The notes under the pieces: generated by a model
Told to the model about the DNA's origin: nothing
The model's database searches: none
What the model saw: only the letters and a program-made list of their open reading frames with translations
Shown: piece after piece, positions 14,130 through 24,200 of the stretch
Numbering within the stretch: the first letter of the stretch is position 1
Layout of the letters: each line of letters opens with the position of its first letter
Made by a program: the position numbers and the translations under genes
Assembly (NCBI RefSeq): GCF_042242105.1
Contig: NC_092032.1
Span: 11,829,915 to 11,893,914, forward strand
Direction of reading: 5' to 3'
DNA: 64,000 bases
Source of the DNA: Pempheris klunzingeri
Lineage: Eukaryota > Chordata > Actinopteri > Acropomatiformes > Pempheridae

Positions 14130-14176
14130 AGGGATGTTAGAGGGATCAGCTCATTGCCGGTCCCTCTGACATCTCT
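14130..14176 (+). other. 18-bp fully paired RNA hairpin
   Basis: The arms 14130-14147 and 14159-14176 pair over 18 consecutive positions, with 15 Watson-Crick pairs and three G-U pairs, around an 11-nt loop. Short outer pairing (GAAAA with TTTTC) would extend the fold to about 70 nt. It could be a pre-microRNA-like hairpin or a relic of a small palindromic element. I do not recognise either arm as a known microRNA. Confidence 0.4.
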
Positions 14177-15904
14177 AACAAGTATTTTCAGTGTTTCCAA
14201 AGCAAGATATATGTTATTCCTTTGTGCCATAGAGCTTCATTATTGTCCAAAAATGATTAAAAACACATCAGTGAGCAACACATGTGCACTAGGTCAAATG
14301 TTTCTTCATTAAGATGAACACAGCCACTTTATTTCTGCCATCCCAGTGCTGTAAAGAGTTACTAGCACACTAACTGTGTATTATATAGTCCTGAACCAAT
14401 AGAACATCTATTCTTGTTTGAGTAACCTTTGGTAAAAAACTACAGCTCCTCCTGAAATTTATTGCGGCTTTTATAAAAATTAAACTATATATTTCTGACC
14501 TTTTTTTAATAGATTTACAGCTTCATAGGAACAAGTAGAATTGGGACTGAGTGTCGCACTGGGGTTTCTTGACAACTGTTGACAATGAGAGAAATATAGA
14601 AAAACACCAGACTTGTGCTTTAATTTAATGTATTCAATACATTATGCAAAGACATAGGGTTAGACTGAAGTATCGACTATTATGTTATGTTTATTTAATT
14701 TAATTAATGTTATTTGAATGTTTAGTCTCCTTATTGTTAAATTCAAACAAGAATAGAAGAGGGACTTTAGACACATTACAGATTAAACATTATCTATATG
14801 TATGTTATTTTTCTTCCACTGTGTTTGAGTGAGGAGATTGGCATCCGTCATGTGAACAAGCATTAGGGGAGCCTCTGGTTTAGCACCTTCAGACCTACAC
14901 TTGTTAGATACATATGGACAGAATGGCCCCTTCAGGGTTTCACACCTTTAGGGACAGCTTTGCTTCACATGTTCTCATACAGGCTGCATACACTCTGTTA
15001 CTTTGCATGCAAACCATGAGAGAAGCCAGGAAAGGCACATTTAATTTTCCAAAAGGTGATTTTTTCAAGAGCTTCAGAGGACTGATATATTTTATCATTT
15101 CAAATGTCTTGAAACATGCAGCATTTAAAAGCAGCTGAGTTGCACTGAGGCTGAAGCAGGTTTAGTTATGCATAATTAATTAGTCCGTTTGGCCTTAAAC
15201 TACCATGATTGAACATTATCATGTGTTTAATTACTTAAATGTCTGGTGAGCTGGTTGTATGAAAGTGTTGTGTCGTTTTGTGGTCAGCTGTGAAACAAGA
15301 AATGCCTTTTCTGTAAAATTTTCCATGTCTTTTTTTCTTAAGCTAAAAGGCCAAGCTCTCACTTCTATTATAGAGGTGTTCTAGTAACAGGTTATATCAC
15401 TGGACTATAAACCAGAAGGACACCTGAGCTACAGTACTGAGGTCAGATGGTGGTCTAAGTGTGGTGCCCTGGGCTCTGCAGTCCCAGCGATCAGCGCCAG
15501 AATACCTGCTCGTACTCATTTAAACAGCCAGAGTGACCTTAGTTTATTAAAATGAGTTTGTCAAAGTCGCACAGAACACCGGAAGTATTAGGAAAAACAC
15601 AGCTCAGTCCACTGGGGAAAGCTGTCCAATTATTTAGGAAGGGACACTTCGACGAGAAGCACTTGTCCCCCTTTGTAGCAGACAATTAGAAAGGCAAATG
15701 ATCAATTACAAGAATCTGTTGCCATGGAGTTAGTTGATCTGACATTGATTCTGTGAAATCCTTTCTCGGAAGCAGTTTGCAGTGGAAATTTAACTTTATT
15801 CTACTAAAATCAGATTATCATCAGATAATTTGTTTTTGTTTTGCATTTTCTCCCCTACCTGCAGAAAGAGGTCAGAGACAAAGGTCATAATAAGTGGCAA
15901 CATC

Positions 15905-15955
15905 CCAATTTCCCTGGAGGAATCATTAAAATTATATCTAATCTAATCTAATCGT
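15905..15955 (+). mobile_element. Possible LINE 3' tail remnant
   Basis: The segment 'aatttccctggaggaatcattaaaa' is followed by TCTAA repeats. It resembles the 3' ends of fish non-LTR retrotransposons that terminate in short tandem repeats. Only about 50 bp is present. Confidence 0.35.
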
Positions 15956-17000
15956 CTGAGAGACTCGCTTTAATTGAGGAAACAAAGGGATAATGTTTTA
16001 AGCCTGAATCTTTTCCGGTGTGGCGTCACAGGAGAGGATTTCTCTCCCACTGATCTGTTCTGGGACAGTGATTTGAAAATGAGGTGACATGAGTTGACCA
16101 CGAGCAGTCACTCTCTCATCTGGGCGTGTTTTCTATTTGTGTCAGCCAACATGTGTTTCTCATGATGGGACCTGACACCTCCCCTGGAGCAGCACGGAGC
16201 ATGAAGAGCGACAAAGTGGAGATGTTATAGGAGAAACAATTTCACACTGCCTGCAAATTACACTCTGACCCCAACTCACTAAAATGTCTTCAGATAATAC
16301 GTGAATTTTGGAGGATGGCAGATATTCTGAAGAAAAATCCGCCTATTACTTCATAATCACATTTACAAAATCAAATGTTCATGTCTCCTCTCTCTTAAAA
16401 TTGGCTGTTTTTTACTTGAGTGCACAGTATGTGCTAAGTCGCTTTGACCTCTGCATATTCCGCGTGTCTGGAACTTTCCCCCTGTTTCTCCCCGGGCTGA
16501 ATGTCTGGGTGAAATGGATTTACTGTTAAGGATTAATGGAAAGGGTTTTTTACCACATTATCAAAGATGACTTAACAACTATGTGCAGTTTATATGTAGA
16601 GTAGGAAGTGCCAACTTTTGCTCATCATGTTATAACATATGTGAATCCACAGACATTAGTATTGGTGGTTAGTTATGTCATCGTGTTGCACAAAAGCTAA
16701 AGTAAGTGAGAAACAGACAGAGAAACAGACCAGTGACAGTTCTTCCTTTTATCATCAAACTGTTTAAGATTCTTATGGCTCGCCTGATATTGGATTAGGC
16801 TCTCCATCTTGAAAGCGTGGCTTGGTGGTGGGCCCCTCTGGAGTGAGGTGGCCGAGGCGCCTGGTGGCAGAGGTAGTGACGTGCGTATGTGCAGCAGCAA
16901 TGAATCACTGGGAGACAATGCCCCTCTCTCAGCCTGAGCTGTTTGCAGATGCACATTCGCTGAATACAAGGCAGGTCAACTGCTTTGGAGTCATTAGTGT

Positions 17001-17369
17001 TGTGCAATATGAAAAAAACAAAGTCAGTCCTGCAGATTGCACCAAAATATACCTGTTGTACCTGCAACTATGAGTTGCATTTCCACTATGTTTAGTCACT
17101 TTATTTTGGCCTAATAACAATCAATTATTGATTACCTATTATAGAATACCTATTTTATTATGGCACTGTTACTGAACAATCATTGTGCAATATGAAAAAA
17201 ACAAAGTCAGTCCTGCAGATTGCACCAAAATATACCTGTTGTACCTGCAACTATGAGATGCATTTCCACTATGTTTAGTCTCTTTATTATGGCCTAATAA
17301 CAATCAATTATTGATTACCTATTATAGAATAACTATTTTATTATGGCACTGTTACCGAATAGTCATTGT
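17001..17369. repeat. Two-copy tandem duplication, 183-bp unit
   Basis: The unit starting TGTGCAATATGAAAAAAAC at 17001 is repeated head-to-tail from 17184 with fewer than ten substitutions by eye (for example TTGCATTT versus ATGCATTT). The array ends about 380 bp upstream of the crh TATA box. It is non-coding, with no microsatellite core or terminal inverted repeats, so it looks like a simple local duplication. Confidence 0.93.
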
Positions 17370-17632
17370 AGTTTGTTATTTAATGTTGTCATGACATTTA
17401 AATCTGATTCTGGACACATAAATCTGGAAATGAGCTGTGACTGAGAAACAAAGTTATCTTGACTCAATATTCAGGCTTTCACTTCTGAGTATTTTCCTCT
17501 TAGAATCCAAGAACCCCCGCAATTATTTTGTCCTAACTCATTCAAGTGAAAATGCCAGCAGGTGTGGCACCTATAGGGCTATTCTGAAAGCAGAGAGGTA
17601 GACGCTCGTGCATGCGCGCGCACACTCACATA

Positions 17633-17757
17633 TGACTCATCTCATCTAAACTAAAGCACTTTGTCAGAGGCGTCCATTCACGTTACACCCATGCAAGAAC
17701 GCGCAGACTCAATCTCAGCTTGGAGCGCGGCATTTATAGTGAGGTTGGCTATATAAG
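17633..17757 (+). promoter_or_regulatory. crh core promoter (TATA box)
   Basis: TATATAAG at 17750-17757 is a good TATA box, placing the start site at about 17778-17785. A TGACTCA motif (AP-1 or CREB-family half-palindrome) lies at 17633-17639. Mammalian CRH promoters use a cAMP response element at a broadly similar distance, so this motif is a candidate, not a proven, counterpart. The canonical TGACGTCA was not seen. Confidence 0.7.
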
Positions 17758-17779
17758 TCCACTCAGCATCTACTCTTTA

Positions 17780-17882
17780 AGTAACTATATACTTGTTTCT
17801 TCAAAGAAGTGAAGGAGGGCGGCATCTCGCCAACTACCTGGCAACCTACACGGCTGTACTGGACCTCCTCTAAAGTCTGAAG
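17780..17882 (+). other. crh noncoding exon 1 (5' UTR)
   Basis: The exon runs from the predicted start site downstream of the TATA box to CTGAAG|GTATGA at 17882. It has no ATG-initiated reading frame joining the CDS. The intron 17883-18345 ends TTTCTTCTCAG, and exon 2 holds a further 20 nt of 5' UTR plus the whole CDS. A 5' UTR intron with an unsplit CDS is the standard CRH gene layout. The 5' end is approximate. Confidence 0.7.
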
Positions 17883-18365
17883 GTATGAAAAGCTTCTTTT
17901 AAATCATCCATATTGTGAGTTTGTCTGCAAGGCTTCTTTTGCATGTTACAAATTCTCATTTTCTGGGCACAACTTCACTCCAAATGCAGCTCATGAAACA
18001 GATCTTGCGTTTTGCTTTCTCAACGTTTAAATACATTTATTTACAGACCAACCAAGTGGATTTTTGTCCATGGTTCTTGTATTTTCAAACTTGATTTTTG
18101 TTTTATAGTGGAGGAAACAAGTACATAGTACAGATAACTTCCAGTTTATTCATTTCTGAGCCAAAAATCCTGTCTCTTTGCGCGCGAAATATTACACATT
18201 AAATTGATGCGATTCCTGTTTTACGCACGCAAATTCCTCATTACGCAGCACAAATCAAAAGAAAATTGATTAAATAAACAAACAAACAAAAGGAATTTGA
18301 TTAAATAAACATTAAAATAATCCAGGCGTTTCTTTTTCTTCTCAGATTCCTGTTGATATCCTGAC

Positions 18366-18490
18366 ATGAAGCTCAATTTACTTGGTACCACCGTGATTCT
18401 GCTAGTTGCCTTCTTACCCCGCTACGAATGTCGGGCTATTGAGAGCCCTGGCGGTGCCCTGCGCGTCCCAGCTCCCCAAACGCAAAACTC

Positions 18491-18525
<35 letters not shown>

Positions 18526-18890
18526 CCGGTCCCATCCTGGAGCGTCTTGGAGAGGAGTATTTCATCCGACTGGGCAACGGGGACTCTAACTCTTTCCCAT
18601 CATCGTCCATGTATCCCGGCGGATCACCTGCCATCTACAACAGAGCATTGCAACTCCAGCTGACGCGGCGTCTTTTACAAGGGAAAGTTGGGAACATCAG
18701 GGCGCTCATAAGCGGCTTCGGAGACCGCGGGGACGAGTCGATGGAGAGAGGAAGGAGGTCCGAGGACCCGCCGATATCCCTGGATCTGACCTTCCACCTG
18801 CTCCGGGAGATGATGGAGATGTCCAGGGCGGAACAGCTGGCCCAGCAAGCGCAAAATAACAGAAGAATGATGGAGCTCTTCGGGAAATGA
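18366..18890 (+). CDS. crh: Corticotropin-releasing hormone precursor
   Basis: A 174-aa prepro-neuropeptide that releases CRH, the hypothalamic peptide driving pituitary ACTH secretion through CRH receptors. A hydrophobic signal peptide (about residues 1-24) is followed by a pure poly-Gln run of 11 encoded by CAG, a conserved cryptic motif (GEEYFIRLGN) and a second conserved pro-region block (RALQLQLTRRLLQGKVGN). The dibasic site RGRR at residues 128-131 precedes the 41-residue hormone at 132-172 (starting SEDPPISLDLTFHLLRE), then Gly-Lys for amidation. The CDS lies in one exon and the ATG is the first in exon 2. Hormone residues MMEMS and QNN differ from the near-invariant VLEMA and HSN of tetrapod CRH and teleost crhb, so this may be the crha (teleocortin) paralogue. 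Family identity is certain; paralogue assignment is not. Confidence 0.97.
18492..18524 (+). repeat. Coding (CAG)11 tract in crh
   Basis: Eleven uninterrupted CAG codons encode poly-Gln in the pro-region, upstream of the hormone. With no CAA interruptions the tract is likely to vary in length between individuals. Confidence 0.95.
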
Positions 18891-19224
18891 AGACCTCTTT
18901 CCAGTCCGCCAAAGATCTCCCTTCCCTATCTTTTCTTTTTTTGCATTTTTACCATCAGCACAAAACATGCTCTGTACAATATAGTGCTGCTTTATCACTC
19001 TATTATTTATAGCTTTAACCTCAAACTATGGAGCGTAAACGGGCTTGACTTAAAATGATCCGATTGTACCTTGCCATTTTAATGTTTGTGTCAAATCTGT
19101 AGAATTACACCATTCTTCATATTTGAGATGAAATACTTTTGGTTAAGACATGCATACTGCATTGACAAAATTGGAATTTTGTTTCAGATTATGAATCACT
19201 GTATTTATGATATTTATGTTTGTT

Positions 19225-19230
19225 AATAAA
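19225..19230 (+). terminator. crh polyadenylation signal
   Basis: AATAAA about 335 nt past the crh stop codon, in AT-rich 3' UTR. A second AATAAA occurs at 19290-19295 and could be an alternative. Confidence 0.7.
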
Positions 19231-19299
19231 CTTATGTGCAACCAGTCATTTTCTGTTGTGCAAGAGAACGTCTTATATCTATATTTTTTAATAAAAAAT

Positions 19300-21219
19300 T
19301 AAAAGCAATGCTTACACTTCTCTGTGGATATCCTTATATATGAGTTAATAATAACTCCCAACTAATTCCCACTTACTTAAATTACTAATATGATTAACAC
19401 TTTCCTAAAGTTTCCTGACATATAAATTTGTAATCTTACATTGGAGAAACAGAATATAGGTTTATTGGCTCAAGGTAAAAAAGAAAACAATAGCACAAAT
19501 GGCCACTGCATCTCGAATCTTGCCTACACAAATATCGATTGGTAGGGAAAGGTTTTTCTAACTGAATATGAAAATCTTATATGGTGTAACCATGGCATTG
19601 CTATGGAGCCAAGTCGTGGGTTAACACTGTGCTGCCTCTCTAACACACACACAAAAGCGCTGAAAGAACAAAAATTTACCAAAGATGTTTATAAGGATGC
19701 TTTTGCGAGCGCCTGCAGTCATGCAGGTGAAGAACATTCATACAGCATCCTTTATCCTAAACCCTTAATCCTCAAGACGGAATTCTCATTATACCAGTAA
19801 GAGGCAACCACAGACAGCTAAATGATGCACCACTGATAGCTAATGAGTGTGAAAGACACTGTGTAGTTGCTTGGCCGTGTGTGTGAGTGTGTGTGTGCAC
19901 GCTGTGCTGATCCTTGACCCACAGTGTCAGGGTAAACTAAACAAGAGCTGTGGGTGTGAGTCATCCTTTTCTGTTTGGCCCACTTAGCAACTTGGGGCTT
20001 AGTGCTGCATTGAGCCCATTTGTAAAGGATCCAACTCACTCACACAATAATTAGATGGGACTCAGTGGTGGAGTACCTCAATAGTGGAGTCACAGCAAGG
20101 TGAGACCATCGCAGGGCAGCAAATGGGTAACTGTCGGCTTGAGGCTCGCTGCAGTCTGATATGTACAGTGGATTGTAGGCAGGAATGGTATCACGACTAT
20201 ACTGGAGAGAAACTGCATGGTCAAGATATAAAAATGACACTAATGCCTTTTTTAGATGGATTTTCTTTGACAGAAATAAATGAAAAGTGTGTGAGGAAGA
20301 GATAAAGGAAGGGACAGAGATAAAAATGAGTCTTTTTCCTTTACACATGCGCAGACACACAACCGGGTAGGGTGTTACACAAAATCTATTTCACTGGTAA
20401 TTCAGTCCAGGCACAAATCTGGAGTGCAGCAACACATGTGATAGCTGTGTGAAACTAAGAACAGTTGAGTTTTTGTAAACCTGGTGTGGTTAAGTTCTCC
20501 CAAGTTCAACCAAGTTTTGGCTGAGAAACCTAAGAAATGCTGTGCTTTAGGTGTTTGTACAATTCTATTTTAATGACACATCAGATATAATGACCATAAC
20601 AGGGCAAAATGTGATGCTTTGTCCATAATAGGAAAATATACCTGTGTTACACAACAAAGAACACAACACATAATACAGGTTCTTGCGTGTATGAAATACT
20701 GAAATGTCACAGTGATTTTTTTTCTCTGCTACCCTACTCATAAAGTTATATCAGTCATAAAAAAAGAGGGGGAAAACCTGAGGCCCCCTTGTCATGCTCT
20801 CTAATGATGCAGTTTAAATAGTGGGTCGCAAAAGGTCCACTGCATAAAAAATGCATGAACAAGCCTGAATTGTGGAAATAACCAAAAGACACTCATAGCC
20901 TGTCTATCATTCAGTACGTCAAAAAACACCTAAAGGGAAAAAAAAGTGTTTTAATCAGACAAAAAAAGTATAAGATCAGTCAGTATGCAGTGTTGCACGC
21001 TAACAAAATCGCAATAAAAGAGAGAAGGGAATTGAAACTTCTGTCTCTTCCGTTAGATCTACCTCAGCAACTCAGATTTTCCCTTCGGCACAGATCTAAA
21101 TCCGTCTCACTGTTACCCAATCTGGGAGAAAAAGTATCACAACTGACCTGAAATCAACATCTAGCAGCAAAACTTATCCTGCTCCTGGTTTAAGTGTTGT
21201 CTGGGCCGGCGGCTGACAG
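19300..21219. other. crh-trim55 tail-to-tail spacer
   Basis: The spacer lies between the crh poly(A) signals and the trim55 stop codon, and its right part must contain the trim55 3' UTR. No additional coding exon with matching phase was recognised, including none that would encode a longer trim55 C-terminus. A short TG run lies near 19879-19900. Confidence 0.6.
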
Positions 21220-24200
21220 CTAGGTCGAAGCAGCGCTCTTGGCTGCGCTTGGGGAGGAGTTCATTTGCTGGGGGGCAGAAGGTTGGATGGAGGCGTCTGT
21301 AACAGCGCTGCCTCCCGAAACAGTCTGGGCCCCCTCTCCTTCCTCAGCGCCTGCTTCGCCATCCTCATCCGCCTCATCCTCGTCTTCATCATCTATAGAA
21401 AGAATAGGGAGTGAAATAAAAGTCAGATTACAACAAGTGTGAGCTGTGAGCAGTAAGACGCTGCGGTCACCAGGAATGTTCCTTCACCTTGGACGAAGTC
21501 AATGCTGCGCAGGGCCTTGCCTTCTTTCTTGAAGTTGACGCTGTAATGATCCATATTCTCATAGCCGCGCTCAACTTTGTCCAAGTGTGTTATACTGGAT
21601 GCTTCCGCAATTCTGAGTGAAAGTAGGTGAAAGTAGCATGTTTACAGGAAAAGAATCACCTTCACACAGTCATTGTGTGTGAAATATAGTCTCCTCCAAC
21701 TTTAGATTCCTCCTGAATGAATGACATGTGAATGGGTGATTGAGGATGTGATGTAAAAAGAGCTGTGAGTAGTCAAAATGACTAAAAAGGCACTATACAA
21801 TTACAGACCATTTCCAATTATAGCCCTTGTTATATATGATCAATGTTCACAAGTTATTTTGGGCTTTCACAGCTGATTGGCTACTTTTAATAGAATTACT
21901 TTTGACGACTCCCAGAGAGTAGGTGTGACCTTAACGCATTAGGCTGCTGGTATAATGTGTAGGACCAAAGGTACATTTGGTAAGTCATTCACATATAATT
22001 TTCACATTTAAAGAAAAACAGAAACCAGCAAAAGAGGAATAAAAAACAGAGGACAATCTGACTAATAGCTTTTAATAGCGTTAAGGCAGAAAGGATTTTC
22101 ATCTTCGAGAACTAAAAGAAGAGACCACATTTCTCCTGTACTGGCTTCTCTTCATTGGCTTCCAGTAAAATCTAGAATAGAGTTTAAAATCCTTCTCCTC
22201 ACTTACAAGGCCCTTAAGGGTCAGGCCCCATCATATCTTAAAGACCTCATAGTACCATACTACCCCACTAGAGCACTGCGCTCCCAGACTGCAGGCCTAC
22301 TGGTGGTTCCCAAAGTCTCCAAAAGTAGTGCAGGAGGCAGAGCCTTCAGCTATCAGGCTCCTCTCCTGTGGAACCTCCTTCCAGTTTGGGTTCTGGGGAC
22401 AGACACCCTCTCTACATTTAAGAGTAGACTAAAAACCTTCCTTTTTGACAAGGCATATAGTTAAGGGCTGGATCAGGCCTTAGACCAGCCCCTAGTTATG
22501 CTGCTATAGGCTTAGACTGCCGGGGGACTCCTATGGTGCACTGAGCTCCTCTATTCTCTCTCCTCCTCTTCCTCTCCATCATTATGTCTCATGTCAGCCA
22601 AATGTCTGCCTCTAACTGGCTATCTTCCCCGGAGCCTTTCTGTGCTTTCTCATCTCTCAGGTTCCTGTGGATCTTGTGGATCCTGGTCCTGGTCCTGCTG
22701 ATGTGGTTCTCTGGTTCAGGATTGTCGGACACTCGTCATGTTTTTCAATAATATCATACTCCTAATCTTTTAGTCACATTCCTATTGCTAGTGCTATAGT
22801 CACTGTTAGTACGTTGGTTGCTGTTTGTGTTGTCTGTCTCTCTCTGTCTCTGTCTCTCTCCCTCTCTCTCTGTCTGTCCAACCTCCACCCATAAAGATTG
22901 ATTGAGATTGATCTTCAAATGACAGTATGCTATCTTTTTGACCGAGCAGACATACTGCATACCCACTGCCAGTGTAATTATTGGTACATAAAAACATATA
23001 CTCACTTTTTAAGAAGGGGCTTTGTGTTCTGAAAGAGACAAGATAAATAAAGACCAAATATCCATTAAACCTACACATCAATTTTTGCTAATTTTGACCA
23101 ATTATTCATCATCATTCATCACAGAGTTTGTACCAACAGTTTGAACCTCATTTGGTGTCAACTCTGACCTGTAGAAATAAAGCCATTTCCGGCTCCTCCA
23201 TGGTCTGGATCCCCTTCTCCACAATCTTACAGCTCTCCTCCAGATGGTCTCCGTACTTCCTGGTCAGGCCCCGGATGTAGTCGACCTTCTCTTCCTGTTC
23301 ACTCGTCACCTTTTGACTCATCTCCCTCTTCTTCTCCTCCAGGATGGAGTACAGCTGGTCAAACTTCTCACACACCACAGTCTTCTGCCTCCGACCATTC
23401 TCCTGTGCATGCGTGAGTGAGAGACAGAAGGAGACACGAGCGCATGCATGGGGAAGGGTTATAAATTCTGAAAGTTCATCCATATTAATCATTCTTCACA
23501 GTCTTGTGGGTGAGAAATGTATGTAAACACGACTCTAGGATACAACAGAGTTTAGAATATTCAAAAGCAAAGATCAAACCGAAGAAAAAGAGGCAATAGC
23601 TTTCTGTGTATGGTCATGTACATACTGTAAACTACAAATGCTCTGGTTAGCCTGTCTCCCGCCCATCCGGTAGTGCCATATGTGCAGGGAGGGCAGTGAA
23701 GCTCATTCTGCATGTCCGTCCTGAGTGACGCCACTGAGGGTGACACACGGGGAACTGGAGCCACTCCAGCTTCCTCCCTACTAAGTCCAACTGTGGCACG
23801 TGAACCATAGGAAAGCTGTCTGTTCTCCCTCCATCAATTGCACTGCTTGTTTTTAATGTCAATGGGCCAGAGGCAGAATGGAGTGCACCGCTAAGTGCGT
23901 GTAGAAGAAAATGTGGAAAACAGAGAGTAAGACAGACTGCGGCACAAAAACATTAATTTTCCTCTCTCCAGACAGATAAAAGCAGGGAGAACGGCAGTGA
24001 CAAGGACACATTACGTCTGTTTGTACGTCTGTGCAGGTGAGTGCAGGTGCATTAGTGTGTGCACAGAGCCAGGCTTGCTGCGTGAGTGAGCGGCCAGGCG
24101 CTGCAGCAGTTGGACACTGACCTCTATGGCACGACAGGCTTCCTCTAGCTGACTAATGATGCCTTGCATCCTGTCGTTGTTACCAACCATCATGGCAATC

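Larger units (their letters stand above)
1..17740. other. Gene-poor upstream flank of crh
   Basis: I see no supportable functional coding gene in this stretch. Open frames are short, lack plausible splice sites and show no recognisable domain. The DNA is AT-rich and contains fish-type MITEs, a tetranucleotide microsatellite, a partly readable coding relic, an RNA hairpin and a tandem duplication, each listed separately. Short CA/TG tracts lie near 3083-3107 and 7858-7877. By the human 8q13 order the next gene beyond CRH would be RRS1 or ADHFE1, and neither is visible, so the spacer continues past the left edge. It probably holds distal regulatory DNA for crh, but that is inference. Confidence 0.7.
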
